Counted from the first letter of the stretch, positions 19,444 through 28,424 are shown. The stretch is 64,000 nt of DNA from Endozoicomonas_A sp049275935 (GCF_049275935.1 NZ_CP184830.1:6572001-6636000); one strand, 5' to 3'. Notes: generated from the letters alone by a model not told the origin. Numbers and translations are program-made.

Positions 19444-20376
19444 TCAGATTAGCTTCTCAGCAATTCGCATGACGGCACTCCTCGCTCTTGGATTAGCTTT
19501 GACCTCTTGCTCGCCGGGCTTGATCGCTTTACCGACGGGCCGCATTCGTTTGTTAAGCTGATCTTCCGTCACCGGAATCCAGCGCGGCAACTCATCGCCT
19601 CTGGACTGTTTTCTGATAAACCTTTTGGCAATCCTGTCTTCCAGTGAGTGAAAACTGATAACCACCAGACGCCCACCTGGTTTGAGCTCTTCCAATGCAG
19701 CATCCAGACAATCCACCAGATCATCCAGTTCGCGATTGATATGGATGCGGATGGCCTGAAAAGCACGGGTAGCCGGATGCTTGTTCTTCTCTCTGGAAGG
19801 ACTGGCAGAAGCAATAATTCCTGCCAGACGTTTCGTGGTCGTAATAGGCTCTCCTTCCCTTTCCCTGACGATGGCCCGGGCAATTCTGCGCGAAAAACGA
19901 TCTTCGCCGAGTTCCCAGATCACTTTGCTGATTTCTTGCTCTTGCGCACGATTAATCCAGTCAGCTGCACTTTCTCCCTGCGTGGTATTCATCCGCATAT
20001 CCAACGGACCATCCTGCATGAAGCTGAAACCTCGCTCGGCGTTGTCCAACTGCGGCGAAGAAACCCCCAGATCAAGCAAAACACCTTCTACTTTCTGACC
20101 ATCAAGGGCCTCTTCCAAATCAGCAAAAGAGCCATGATAAATGGAAAAACGGCTATCCGTTTCAGCCAGCTCCCGGGCTGCAGCGATCGCTCTCGGGTCC
20201 TTGTCGATGCCTACCAGCCTGCCTCTGTCAGACAGCTTTTCCAGGACTGCACGACTGTGACCGCCACGACCAAATGTCCCGTCGACATAGAGCCCGTCAG
20301 GATCTGTAACCAAAGCTTCAACCGCTTCTTCTAGCAGCACAGTAATATGCTGATCTGATTGCTCTTGCAATGTCAT
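19444..20376 (-). CDS. rsmH: 16S rRNA C1402 N4-methyltransferase
   Basis: S-adenosylmethionine-dependent methyltransferase that makes N4-methylcytidine at 16S position 1402, 310 residues. The start HITVLLEEAVEAL, the SAM-site motif VDGTFGRGGHSRAVLE, LLDLGVSSPQLDNAERGFSF, and the C-terminal SFHSLEDRIAKRFI are typical. Lies between mraZ (24-base gap) and ftsL (13-base gap). The partner enzyme RsmI, which methylates the ribose of the same nucleotide, is encoded about 1.4 kb away at 21750-22586. Confidence 0.97.
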   Translation of the reverse strand: MTLQEQSDQHITVLLEEAVEALVTDPDGLYVDGTFGRGGHSRAVLEKLSDRGRLVGIDKDPRAIAAARELAETDSRFSIYHGSFADLEEALDGQKVEGVLLDLGVSSPQLDNAERGFSFMQDGPLDMRMNTTQGESAADWINRAQEQEISKVIWELGEDRFSRRIARAIVREREGEPITTTKRLAGIIASASPSREKNKHPATRAFQAIRIHINRELDDLVDCLDAALEELKPGGRLVVISFHSLEDRIAKRFIRKQSRGDELPRWIPVTEDQLNKRMRPVGKAIKPGEQEVKANPRARSAVMRIAEKLI

Positions 20377-20400
20377 CTATCTTGTCCGGACAAATACCCA

Positions 20401-20856
20401 TCAGAGGGACAAAGACTGGAGCTCAGCCGGCACTTCAGCGGACCCACTGGCTTCGTGAAGATAATCATCTCGTCTCTGGTTCCAGCAGGCTTCATCCCAC
20501 AGTTCAAATTTTTTGCCTTGTCCCAGCAAAATGCAGCGCTTATCCATACCCGCATAATCCCTGAGCAAGGGAGGCACTAAAACTCGTCCACTGCCATCCA
20601 TATCAATGTCGGTAGCGTGACCAATAAGAAGTCTTTGTATTCGGCGTGTCATCGGATGAAAACTGGGCAGGGCTTCAATCTTTGCCTGAATAGCCTCCCA
20701 CTCATCCTGTGGATAAATCAGGAGACAGGGCTCATCGGTATCAATGGTCGCCACCAGACTGCCCTCACAACGATCTTTCAACACCTGCCGATAACGGGTA
20801 GGTATTGCAAGACGCCCTTTGGCATCGAGGTTGATGGCATTAACCCCACGAAACAA
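20401..20856 (-). CDS. mraZ: Transcriptional regulator MraZ
   Basis: AbrB-fold DNA-binding repressor of the dcw operon, 151 residues, with two copies of the AbrB-like motif (FRGVNAINLDAKGRLAIPTRYR and TDIDMDGSGRVLVPPLLRDYAG). The start is TTG, at 20856: it is the only start that keeps the conserved FRGVNAINLD opening, and it has an AGAGGG element 6 bases upstream. A rare start codon may keep MraZ low. It lies first in the cluster, downstream of a strong promoter and a box array that it probably binds. Confidence 0.94.
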   Translation of the reverse strand: MFRGVNAINLDAKGRLAIPTRYRQVLKDRCEGSLVATIDTDEPCLLIYPQDEWEAIQAKIEALPSFHPMTRRIQRLLIGHATDIDMDGSGRVLVPPLLRDYAGMDKRCILLGQGKKFELWDEACWNQRRDDYLHEASGSAEVPAELQSLSL

Positions 20857-20935
20857 ACCGCTTCCCTCTAGTCAATTCAGCCAGAATGGCAGGCCACAGT
20901 CCGAAGAGAAAACGTGTTAACCGACATCCCTTTTC

Positions 20936-20981
20936 TCCACGTAATGCACACTTAACTCCACATTTATCCACTTTACTCCAC
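20936..20981 (-). promoter_or_regulatory. Probable MraZ operator (10-bp-period GTGGA boxes)
   Basis: Read on the minus strand, GTGGA occurs at 20981, 20971 and 20961, exactly 10 bases apart, then the weaker GTGTG at 20951 and another GTGGA at 20940. MraZ proteins are known to bind direct repeats of a TGGG-like box with five-base spacers (10-bp period) just upstream of mraZ. The array lies at about +2 to +47 relative to the predicted transcription start, where binding would block transcription. Confidence 0.75.
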
Positions 20982-20989
20982 TGAAGCAC

Positions 20990-21018
20990 ACTATAGAAAC
21001 CTGAAAAACCCACGTCAA
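20990..21018 (-). promoter_or_regulatory. Sigma70-type promoter of mraZ and the dcw cluster
   Basis: On the minus strand TTGACG (21018-21013) and TATAGT (20995-20990) are 17 bases apart. The predicted start is near 20983, at the first GTGGA box. The stretch from 20857 to 21293 holds no gene; apart from this promoter and the box array I see nothing else clear in it. Confidence 0.75.
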
Positions 21019-21293
21019 GGTCAGAATCTGTCTGATGGGTCAAATAATTGACTCCTCCAGAGACCTCACACACAGTGCCCTGCATTAAAAAAGCGCATAA
21101 AAATGAGCAGCTTGAAGAGGAGAGCTGTTTAAGCCCATGAAGCAGGAAAAGCGCCCGAAAAAAATTGTAAAAATTTCAGACAATTGACGATTTTGATACC
21201 CAAAGCACCAGCGATCTGCTGACCGGTCAGTGACACCTGAAAAAGCCGTTTCCGGTTAGATTCGGGTAATGGATAGCGGAAGAAAAAGTAAAT

Positions 21294-21672
21294 CTCGAGT
21301 TGGCCTGTAAGCCGGGTTCTGTCCAACCTGAAGACAGGTCTGGGCAATCATTCATCTGGGATGCCTGTCACCAGGCACCTCAAGCAACCTACCCGAATCC
21401 AGTGCGGGTCACACCTTCAGGATTCCTATTTGGTCTTGCTCCAGGCGGGGTTTACCATGCCGTGAACTGTTACCAGTCACGCGGTGCGCTCTTACCACAC
21501 CCTTTCACCCTTACCGGTCACCGCATGGTGACTTAGGCGGTCTGCTCTCTGCTGCACTTTCCGTAGGCTCTCGCCCCCCAGGCGTTACCTGGCGCCGTAC
21601 CCTTTGGAGCCCGGACTTTCCTCCACCAGATACTGAAACAGTAACTGACAGCGACTGCCCGGCCAACTCGAG
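21294..21672 (-). ncRNA. rnpB: RNase P RNA, bacterial type A
   Basis: Catalytic RNA of ribonuclease P, which trims the 5' leader of pre-tRNAs. On the minus strand the gene has GAGGAAAGTCCGGGCTCC near its 5' end, GCCAGGTAACGCCTGGGGGG, CAGAGAGCAGACCGCC, the AAGGGTGAAAGGGTG segment and the terminal ACAGAACCCGGCTTAC. The ends pair: CTCGAGTTGGCC at one end with GGCCAACTCGAG at the other, forming helix P1. About 379 nt, normal for type A. Confidence 0.97.
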
Positions 21673-21679
21673 GCGGCGA

Positions 21680-21708
21680 ATACTACCGAATGATTCCCCT
21701 CACTGCAA
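21680..21708 (-). promoter_or_regulatory. Sigma70-type promoter of rnpB
   Basis: TTGCAG (21708-21703) and TAGTAT (21685-21680) on the minus strand are separated by 17 bases. The expected start, seven bases after the -10 box, coincides with the first base of helix P1 at 21672. Confidence 0.75.
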
Positions 21709-21749
21709 TTCGTTCATTTCACAAACTTATTATCTGAATCAATTACAAC

Positions 21750-22586
21750 TTATTTCATTGCGAGTGACAGCTCATAGAGCTGCTTCTTGCGATACCCGGA
21801 AACATCTGCAATCACGGCAGCGGCTTTTTTAGCGGGCAACTCCTGCAGCAGCCGTTGCAGTAATTTAGCGGTTTCAGGATCAACAGCCTCTTGCTTCTGC
21901 TCCTCAGCCCCCTCTACCAAAACCACAAACTCGCCACGACACTGATTGGAGTCTTCCTGCAGTATTTTCTCCAACGCTTCTACCTTGCCCGCCAGCACCG
22001 TCTCAAATGTTTTGGTCAACTCCCTGGCCAACACAACGTACCGGTCTCCACCCAACACTTCCCGAAAATCAGCAAGGCTATCCAGAATTCGGTGTGTAGA
22101 TTCGTACACAGCCCAGGTATTGGTCATCGCACCCAGCGCTTCGAGCCTTTTCTTTCTACCAGAGGATTTGGCCGGTAGAAAGCCTTCAAAGTAGAACCTG
22201 TCTGTTGGCAAACCACTGACCGAGAGAGCCGCCACAAGCGCACAGGCACCTGGCACAGGCACCACTTTAATACCCTGCTCCCTGACCATTCGCACCAATA
22301 CAAAACCCGGGTCTGAAATCAGGGGCGTTCCGGCATCACTGATTAATGCCACAGAATCACCCTGCTGCAATCGAGCCAGCAACACCTCTGCCTGATGCCG
22401 TTCATTATGCTCATGACAGGGAATCATGGGGGTATCGATCCCGAAGTGATTGAGTAACTTGCGACTGTGTCGGGTATCTTCCGCCGCAATCACTGACACC
22501 TGCTTCAGCACCTCAGTGGCTCTTGGTGTCATATCATCGAGATTACCAATGGGGGTCGAAACAACAAAAAGTGCACTTTCAGACAT
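21750..22586 (-). CDS. rsmI: 16S rRNA C1402 2'-O-methyltransferase
   Basis: Tetrapyrrole-methylase-fold enzyme that methylates the ribose of C1402 in 16S rRNA, 278 residues. The N-terminal LFVVSTPIGNLDDMTPRA, EDTRHSRKLL, ALISDAGTPLISDPGF and VPVPGACALVAALSVSGLPTD are diagnostic. Divergent from lpoA with a 210-base gap, as in many gammaproteobacteria. It works with RsmH to give m4Cm1402. Confidence 0.97.
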   Translation of the reverse strand: MSESALFVVSTPIGNLDDMTPRATEVLKQVSVIAAEDTRHSRKLLNHFGIDTPMIPCHEHNERHQAEVLLARLQQGDSVALISDAGTPLISDPGFVLVRMVREQGIKVVPVPGACALVAALSVSGLPTDRFYFEGFLPAKSSGRKKRLEALGAMTNTWAVYESTHRILDSLADFREVLGGDRYVVLARELTKTFETVLAGKVEALEKILQEDSNQCRGEFVVLVEGAEEQKQEAVDPETAKLLQRLLQELPAKKAAAVIADVSGYRKKQLYELSLAMK

Positions 22587-22796
22587 ATCCTGCCAGCCAA
22601 TTTATCCAGTATGAAGGTCGTTCATAGCAAGGGAAGTATTAAGAATCAAACGACCATGAGTTTACTCTTATCATATCGTCGTTGACAGAATCCTTAGCTA
22701 ACTGATTTCTCAAACCACGCCCATCAGGCTGACGCAATGACCCTGTTGAGGTAGAATAGGGAGATCAAAAACAGTTCGGTCGTTGACTCCGATTTT

Positions 22797-24671
22797 ATGA
22801 GCCAGAACCTTTCCAAACGCATTCTCATCAATACACTGCTGATCAGCGCAGTGCTTACGGGGTGCTCATTACAGCCCAGCAAAGTTGCTGAACTGCCTGC
22901 ACCCACCCACGAACTGGCCCCGGAAGGAGCAGACCAACTGCTGGAACGAGCCGAACGCAGCTCATTTCCGGAGAGCGCAAGACTCAAAATCAAGGCCGCC
23001 GGGCAATTGATCAACAACCAGATGGGCAGGGCAAAAACCATTCTGGACAGCCTGAATTATGAAGAGCTACCCGAGACTCTGAAAGCAGAAATGGCCGTGG
23101 CAAGAGCCCGCATTGCTGAGCAGGCAGGGCAGAACCGGGAAATATTTGTCTGGCTGGATCGAGCTGTCGTCATTAACAGCAGCAATACCGGGCTTCTGGA
23201 TCAAAGCCATATCCTCAAAGCACGCGCGTATAACCGCTTCGGGGAGTACGTTGCAGCGCTGGATGAATGGAGCATGCTGTCCAACATAAGTGAACTCGAC
23301 CAACAACCCAAAAGCCGCAACGCCTTCTGGGAAACCCTGCTTAACGCACCTGAAGAGCGCCTGATCAGCCTGGACAGTCAGACTAACAACAAAACCATGA
23401 AAGGCTGGCTGCAACTTGCCCTGATTTACCGCCCGGGCAAATCCGTGAGCGAGCAACTGGCCGACTTGAGCCACTGGCGAACTCGCTGGCCTGGCCACCC
23501 TGCAACAACCTACCTGCCGAAAGACATCAGTGCGCTTCAGACAGCCAACACTCAGCAGCCCGACAAAATTGCTCTTCTTCTTCCTGTCAGCGGCCCACTG
23601 GCCTCTGCAGGCAGAGCCATTCGCGACGGCTTTCTCGCTGCTTATCACCAGAATCTTGCTGATGAGACCCTACCCGAAGTCAGCATATTGGACACTCACG
23701 GCAAGAACGTTGTCGAGCTGGCTAACCAAGCCAAAAATGAAGGTGCCAAACTGATCATCGGTCCTTTGGATAAAACTAACGTCGGCCTGTTAAAAGAAAA
23801 TACGCCCGACAACCTTACAATTCTTGCACTGAACAACCTCGAAGACAGCAGGAGCAACCCCGGACAAAAGAACAGCTTCTTCGAGTACGGTCTATCCATC
23901 GAAGATGAAGGCAGAGCTGTGGCCCGCCGCGGCATTCTGGATGGACACCATCGTGTACTGATACTTCGCCCGGAGACTTCATGGGGTGACAGAGCCACCA
24001 ACAGCTTTGTGTCCGAATGGACAAAACTCGGTGGCGAGGTGGCCGGTGTTACTAAATTCAACAACAAGACCGAATTCAGCCAACTGGCTGGTCAGGCGCT
24101 GCTGGTTGACGAAAGCCAGAAACGTGCCAAAGAGTTGAGCAGAGTTCTGAGAGAGCCACTGGGCTTTACTCCCCGCAGAAGACACGATATTGACATGATC
24201 TACATGCCTTCCCACCCCAAGGAAGCTCGCCAGCTCAAGCCTGCCCTCTCTTACCAGTTCGCTGGCAAGCTGCCTGTTTATGCCACTTCCAGCGCATACT
24301 CCGGTAGAGTCGACCCTGGCAGAGATCAGGATCTGAACAACCTCAGAATCCCTGTAATGACTTGGTACCTGCCTGGCCAGAAAAGCAGTCTCGAGTCCAA
24401 TATAAAAGCCACCTGGAGCAGCTCAAAAGGCCAGTATGGCAGTCTTTACGCCATGGGAGCTGACGCTTTTAAGTTGTATCCCCGCCTGCAACAACTTGCC
24501 AGTCTGCCAGGCAGTCGTCTGGAAGGACTGACAGGCATGCTTAGCATTAACAACAAACACCATGTGGTGAGGGAGCTTTCCTGGCAAATCTTCCGGGATG
24601 GTCGACTGAGAGCACTGCCTGTTTCGATTCAAAGGAAAGCTGATGTTCTGGCAATTAAAGCTTCTCAATAA
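22797..24671 (+). CDS. lpoA: Penicillin-binding protein activator LpoA
   Basis: Outer-membrane lipoprotein that stimulates the transpeptidase of PBP1a, 624 residues. A signal peptide ends in a lipobox (VLTGC, Cys at about 22). The N-terminal half is a TPR-like helical domain and the C-terminal half an LppC/periplasmic-binding-protein-like domain beginning near KIALLLPVSGPLASAGRAI. The neighbours rsmI, yraN, diaA and dolP are the family's classic context. Its end overlaps yraN by 29 bases. Confidence 0.93.
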   Translation: MSQNLSKRILINTLLISAVLTGCSLQPSKVAELPAPTHELAPEGADQLLERAERSSFPESARLKIKAAGQLINNQMGRAKTILDSLNYEELPETLKAEMAVARARIAEQAGQNREIFVWLDRAVVINSSNTGLLDQSHILKARAYNRFGEYVAALDEWSMLSNISELDQQPKSRNAFWETLLNAPEERLISLDSQTNNKTMKGWLQLALIYRPGKSVSEQLADLSHWRTRWPGHPATTYLPKDISALQTANTQQPDKIALLLPVSGPLASAGRAIRDGFLAAYHQNLADETLPEVSILDTHGKNVVELANQAKNEGAKLIIGPLDKTNVGLLKENTPDNLTILALNNLEDSRSNPGQKNSFFEYGLSIEDEGRAVARRGILDGHHRVLILRPETSWGDRATNSFVSEWTKLGGEVAGVTKFNNKTEFSQLAGQALLVDESQKRAKELSRVLREPLGFTPRRRHDIDMIYMPSHPKEARQLKPALSYQFAGKLPVYATSSAYSGRVDPGRDQDLNNLRIPVMTWYLPGQKSSLESNIKATWSSSKGQYGSLYAMGADAFKLYPRLQQLASLPGSRLEGLTGMLSINNKHHVVRELSWQIFRDGRLRALPVSIQRKADVLAIKASQ

Positions 24672-25029
24672 TAAGGGGCTTTGCGCAGAAAACCGGGCTT
24701 TGGAATACCTCAAAGCCCGGGGCATGAAGCTGGTCAATAGAAACTATGCCTGCAAAGCAGGAGAGATAGATCTGATCATGCTCGAAAAAGAAACACTGGT
24801 TTTTGTAGAAGTCCGATTCAGATCACAGTCACAATTTGGTTCAGCTGCCGAGTCCATTACCTACCGCAAGCAAAATAAAATCAGAAAAGCAGCCAATCAC
24901 TTTCTCGCCCTGCACTCGAACCACCAGCACAGGCTTTGCCGCTTCGATGCACTTTTGCTCAAAAATGCATCCATCCATGATGACGCAAACTCCGAAAAGC
25001 CTATAGAATGGATCAAAGGTATTTTTTAA
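24643..25029 (+). CDS. yraN: UPF0102 family protein YraN
   Basis: Small nuclease-fold protein of uncertain function, 128 residues. It has the family motifs GLCAENRALEYLKARG, AGEIDLIMLEKETLVFVEVRFR (endonuclease-like D-x-E-V-K region, with Arg at the Lys position) and FGSAAESITYRKQNKIRKAA. The start at 24643 has an AGGAAAG ribosome binding site and lies inside the end of lpoA, so it is translationally coupled. Confidence 0.93.
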   Translation: MFWQLKLLNNKGLCAENRALEYLKARGMKLVNRNYACKAGEIDLIMLEKETLVFVEVRFRSQSQFGSAAESITYRKQNKIRKAANHFLALHSNHQHRLCRFDALLLKNASIHDDANSEKPIEWIKGIF

Positions 25030-25265
25030 ACCTGTATGCAACCTGACAACTGATAAAATGCGTAAACATCACTCGCTCTTAACTTCCCCAATGGATGATG
25101 GTATTTAAAAGGGGTAATGAAAAAAAAATCACGGTAAACTAACTGATCTATTAAGTACCTGGCTAGCCATGAACTCATGAGGCTTTCACGGTTTTCTAAT
25201 GCCCATAGCGAAAGAAAATGCCAGTTGCGAAACGCACGGCGTCGAACTATTCGGGATTTTGAGAC
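25030..25265. other. Intergenic region between yraN and diaA
   Basis: A 236-base spacer that is AT-rich around 25080-25160. No gene or clear hairpin. It may contain a separate promoter for diaA-dolP. Confidence 0.4.
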
Positions 25266-25850
25266 ATGCATGAGCGCATTACACAACATTTTTCAGACAG
25301 CATTGACGCCAAAATTCGTGCCGCTGACTGTTTGCCTCCCCTGATCGCCCAGGCATCCGAGCTTATGGTGCAAACCCTTCTTAACGAAGGAAAAATCCTG
25401 GCCTGCGGAAACGGCGGCTCCGCAGGAGATGCCCAGCATTTTGTTTCCGCGCTGCTCAATCGTTATGAACGAGAAAGACCTTCATTACCAGCCATGTCTC
25501 TGTGCGCCGACAATTTGATATTAAGCTCAATCGCTAATGACACCAGCTTTCACGAAGTTTTCTCAAAACAAATCAGGGCACTGGGGCAACAAGGCGACAT
25601 TCTTTTAGCGATCTCGACATCGGGCAATTGTCCCAATATCGTTCAAGCTATTCAGGCCGCTCATGATCGCGATATCCAGGTCATTGCCCTGACGGGTAAA
25701 AGCGGTGGCGATATGGCGAGATTACTGCATCCGGAAGATATTGAAATCCGGGTTCCGGATAATAGCTCTCCACGTATTCGGGAAGTTCATAAACTGGTCG
25801 TTCATTGCCTGTGTGACCTGGTCGATGAGTTCCTGTTTTCCGGAGAGTAA
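25266..25850 (+). CDS. diaA: SIS-domain protein, DiaA-like DnaA initiator-associating factor
   Basis: Sugar-isomerase-fold protein, 194 residues. In E. coli DiaA binds DnaA as a tetramer and promotes timely replication initiation. The SIS motif ILACGNGGSAGDAQHFVSALLNRYERERPSLPA and LLAISTSGNCPNIVQAIQAA are intact. The sequence also resembles GmhA (sedoheptulose-7-phosphate isomerase), but the position yraN-diaA-dolP favours DiaA. Confidence 0.9.
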   Translation: MHERITQHFSDSIDAKIRAADCLPPLIAQASELMVQTLLNEGKILACGNGGSAGDAQHFVSALLNRYERERPSLPAMSLCADNLILSSIANDTSFHEVFSKQIRALGQQGDILLAISTSGNCPNIVQAIQAAHDRDIQVIALTGKSGGDMARLLHPEDIEIRVPDNSSPRIREVHKLVVHCLCDLVDEFLFSGE

Positions 25851-25921
25851 GTCTCGATGAAAGACTATTTTGACTATAAGACTGACTACGTTTAATTCAT
25901 CCCCCACCAGGAGGTAACAAG

Positions 25922-26494
25922 GTGAAGCGTTTAAACGCTCTGATTTTAACTAGCTCACTCTTTCTGCTGGGGGGCTGTGCGACCATTGTCGGCAGCGTCA
26001 ATGAAGACCCCATCCGAACAGACCCCACTGAACGCTCATGGGGCAACTTGATAGACGACCAGACCATCGAAACCATAGCCGCCGTTAACATTAATAAAGC
26101 CGATGAACGGTTTAAAGACAGCCGGATTAAAATCGTCAGCTTCAATGGCACCGTGCTTTTAATCGGACAGGTATCCAGTAATGAACTTAAGCGCCTTGCA
26201 GAAGAAACCGCCGGGAATGTGAAAGAAGTTGACAAGGTCTACAACGAACTCACTCTGGGCAGTAATGCCAGCCTGCTTGAACAGAGCAATGACTCCTGGC
26301 TGACCACCAAGGTGAAAGCGAACCTGATCCAGAGTGAAGAAGTTTCTGCAGACCGCATCAAGATCAATACAGAAAAAGGCACTGTCTACCTGATGGGACT
26401 GACTACTCCCAGACAGGCACAGGCAGCAGTGGATATTGCCAGAAACACTGGCGGTGTTCAGAAAATAGTCAAAGTCTTTGAATATATTCAGTAA
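25922..26494 (+). CDS. dolP: BON-domain outer-membrane lipoprotein DolP
   Basis: Lipoprotein that in E. coli supports outer-membrane integrity and BAM activity, 190 residues. The start is GTG at 25922, with a very strong AGGAGGT seven bases upstream. The signal peptide ends in a lipobox (LLGGC, Cys at 19). Two BON domains follow, at about 45-110 and 125-190, each with the VFNGTVLLIGQV / TEKGTVYLMGLT type core. Last gene of the lpoA cluster. Confidence 0.93.
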   Translation: MKRLNALILTSSLFLLGGCATIVGSVNEDPIRTDPTERSWGNLIDDQTIETIAAVNINKADERFKDSRIKIVSFNGTVLLIGQVSSNELKRLAEETAGNVKEVDKVYNELTLGSNASLLEQSNDSWLTTKVKANLIQSEEVSADRIKINTEKGTVYLMGLTTPRQAQAAVDIARNTGGVQKIVKVFEYIQ

Positions 26495-26550
26495 TCGAAT
26501 GAGGGGAAAGCCTTGCGCCTTGCTCCCTCTTCCTTTATTTCTTCCCAGTG

Positions 26551-26592
26551 ACATCTTCAGCGCAATAGGGAGTTAGAAAGTTCAATTGGTAT
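26551..26592 (-). repeat. Truncated copy (one end) of the 130-bp MITE-like element
   Basis: These 42 bases match, in reverse complement, the left end of the element at 28179-28308, including the terminal inverted repeat GGGAGTTAGAAAGTTC and the inner TCTTCAGC segment. The rest of the element is absent. It lies between dolP and the amidotransferase gene and may include or displace the latter's promoter. Confidence 0.75.
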
Positions 26593-26631
26593 AAAGCCCC
26601 TGATAAACGCTCATCCTTATTTCCCGAGAGT

Positions 26632-27234
26632 ATGATGAATCAGATCAAAACCAACCAGGTCATCGTTATTGATTGCGGCAGTAACACAACTCCCGAGATA
26701 AAAAAGACCCTTTCCAGTCTGGGCACAGCTTCCAAAACTATTGCTTTGAAAAGCGCCAATCAATTCAATTTCAAACAGGCAACAGCCGTCATTATTTCCG
26801 GCGGTCCATTCCTGTTTACTGACAGCCCTGAGAAAACAGAGGCGTTAATGCAACAATTTGAATTCCTTCGGGAACCTCTCCCACCCACCCTCGGTATATG
26901 CCTTGGTCATCAGGCAATCGCCCTGATACATGGTGGCCAAGTCTTCAGGGGACAGGAAAGACGAGATCAAGACAGCATCATTATTCTTGAAAAGCATGGC
27001 CTTTTTGAAGACCTTCCAGCACTCCCTCTCTTTAAAGAGGATCATTGCGAGGGCATTCAGGCAGGAGCGAACACAAGGATCCTGGCAGAGTCGGAGTTTT
27101 ACGACGTAGAAGCGATCAGCATCAATGACCGCCCGATACTTGGCGTACAGTTTCACCCTGAAGTGTCCGGCGATAACGGCAAGCAGCTTTTTTTAAACTT
27201 TATGAGATGGGCGTCCAAGCAGAATAAAGGCTAG
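26632..27234 (+). CDS. Class I glutamine amidotransferase, GuaA-N-like
   Basis: Stand-alone glutaminase-type domain, 200 residues. The nucleophile elbow GICLGHQ has Cys90, and FHPEVSG supplies His175 and Glu177, so the triad is complete. The closest type is the N-terminal domain of GMP synthetase, or a separate GuaAa subunit, but no ATP-pyrophosphatase partner is in the window. It could equally be a glutamine amidotransferase acting on another small molecule. Its 3' end overlaps, tail to tail, a small minus-strand gene. Confidence 0.8.
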   Translation: MMNQIKTNQVIVIDCGSNTTPEIKKTLSSLGTASKTIALKSANQFNFKQATAVIISGGPFLFTDSPEKTEALMQQFEFLREPLPPTLGICLGHQAIALIHGGQVFRGQERRDQDSIIILEKHGLFEDLPALPLFKEDHCEGIQAGANTRILAESEFYDVEAISINDRPILGVQFHPEVSGDNGKQLFLNFMRWASKQNKG

Positions 27235-27400
27235 TGAGTTCAACCAAGAGACTACTGCAGAGTTCCGAAAAAGAATCCATAAGATTCATACGAGGAGCGT
27301 CTTTCGTCGTAATTGAACGACTATCTTTGGTAACAGGGCTTGATCGTCCGATCAGGAGAACGATGATAGCCAGAATGAGAAGCAGACTGCTGCGCTTCAT
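27200..27400 (-). CDS. Small predicted membrane or exported protein
   Basis: A 66-residue frame starting at the ATG at 27400, with a strong AGGAG six bases upstream. The first 20 residues (MKRSSLLLILAIIVLLIGRS) form a membrane segment or signal peptide, and the rest is polar. The last 35 bases overlap the amidotransferase gene on the other strand. No family is recognised. A plus-strand frame across the same bases has no such start signals, so I prefer the minus-strand reading. Confidence 0.5.
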   Translation of the reverse strand: MKRSSLLLILAIIVLLIGRSSPVTKDSRSITTKDAPRMNLMDSFSELCSSLLVELTSLYSAWTPIS

Positions 27401-27561
27401 AAAACACTCCTGTATAACCATGACCATAGCTTAGAAAAGGATTTCAGACCTGCAACCAAAAATCCGGGATTTCTCAGCCTATCAAGCGCACATTTTCAGA
27501 CGAGAGAATAACCACCGAAGAGGAGGGGGGAAGAGCGCAATGAACGCACTCTGAATGAAAC

Positions 27562-28164
27562 TCACATACCGTTCCGGAAAGTCTTGTGATCAATAACACC
27601 GCTTTCACGCACACCTTTCAACGCAAGTGCATACTCTTTCAGGACAACAAGACTGTAATCCATACGCTCTTGCATTTGGCGATCAGCTTCTGCATCTTCA
27701 CCCGTCATAACAGAAGCCACATTTCGTACAATAAGGTGATCTGGAATGTAGCAGAGACGACAATTTTTATAGCTGCTTGAGCGCAACTCCATAACGGGAT
27801 AAGAACCGCCCTGCTCAGCAGACACAGCTGTGATCAGGCCTGGCTTATGTCCTAACTGCTGCGCCCCGAAGATCAGGAAAAAGTTTTTCAGACCTGAAGG
27901 AACCATGCCATTCCACTCCGGCGACACCACTATAATCGCATCACTGTCGTTTAATCTGGCTTTCCAGGGAGCCAAAAGGGACTTCCACTCTTTATTGCCA
28001 GAAAAGATGGACTCATCCCACAATGGCAGAGGATTTTCTGCCAGATCAAGAATATCTACCTGATCAAACAGCGCCAGTGCCTGTGCACGCAGTTTGAGCA
28101 CATGACTGATACGAGCACTCTGGGATTCCTTACGGTGGCTTCCGCTAATAATAGCCAGGTTCAT
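27562..28164 (-). CDS. NADPH-dependent FMN reductase
   Basis: Flavodoxin-like NAD(P)H:flavin oxidoreductase, 200 residues. The FMN phosphate loop is ISGSHRKESQSARIS and the second flavin motif is VVSPEWNGMVPSGLKNFF. The start at 28164 has GAGGTG just upstream; a longer frame begins at 28185, inside the repeat element. The substrate could be a flavin, quinone or azo compound. Sequence does not settle it. Confidence 0.85.
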   Translation of the reverse strand: MNLAIISGSHRKESQSARISHVLKLRAQALALFDQVDILDLAENPLPLWDESIFSGNKEWKSLLAPWKARLNDSDAIIVVSPEWNGMVPSGLKNFFLIFGAQQLGHKPGLITAVSAEQGGSYPVMELRSSSYKNCRLCYIPDHLIVRNVASVMTGEDAEADRQMQERMDYSLVVLKEYALALKGVRESGVIDHKTFRNGM

Positions 28165-28178
28165 CAACACCTCTTCTA

Positions 28179-28308
28179 ATACCAATCGAACTTTCTAACT
28201 CCCTGTTGGGCTGAAGATTTGAGCCTTAATCCTGCGTTGGCGACGTCGCCATAGCTAAGGCTATGACGCCTCACGCTCATCACGGGAGTTAGAAAGCACG
28301 ACTGGTAT
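28179..28308 (-). repeat. MITE-like element, 130 bp, with 25-bp terminal inverted repeats
   Basis: The left end (28179-28203) and the reverse complement of the right end (28284-28308) agree at 22 of 25 positions. The interior has two further inverted repeats: the perfect 14-base palindrome TGGCGACGTCGCCA at 28238-28251 and ATAGC/GCTAT nearby. It carries no gene. It lies 14 bases upstream of the FMN reductase start, so it probably contributes that gene's 5' untranslated region. Confidence 0.8.
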
Positions 28309-28424
28309 AACTATTCCGATTACCAAACACCGGGAAATAATAACCAGAACACCCTGCTAAAGCGAAGCCAGCCTGGTCAGAAAAACCAAACCAAAAAATA
28401 AACCGCAGAGTTTTAAGCCCCGAC

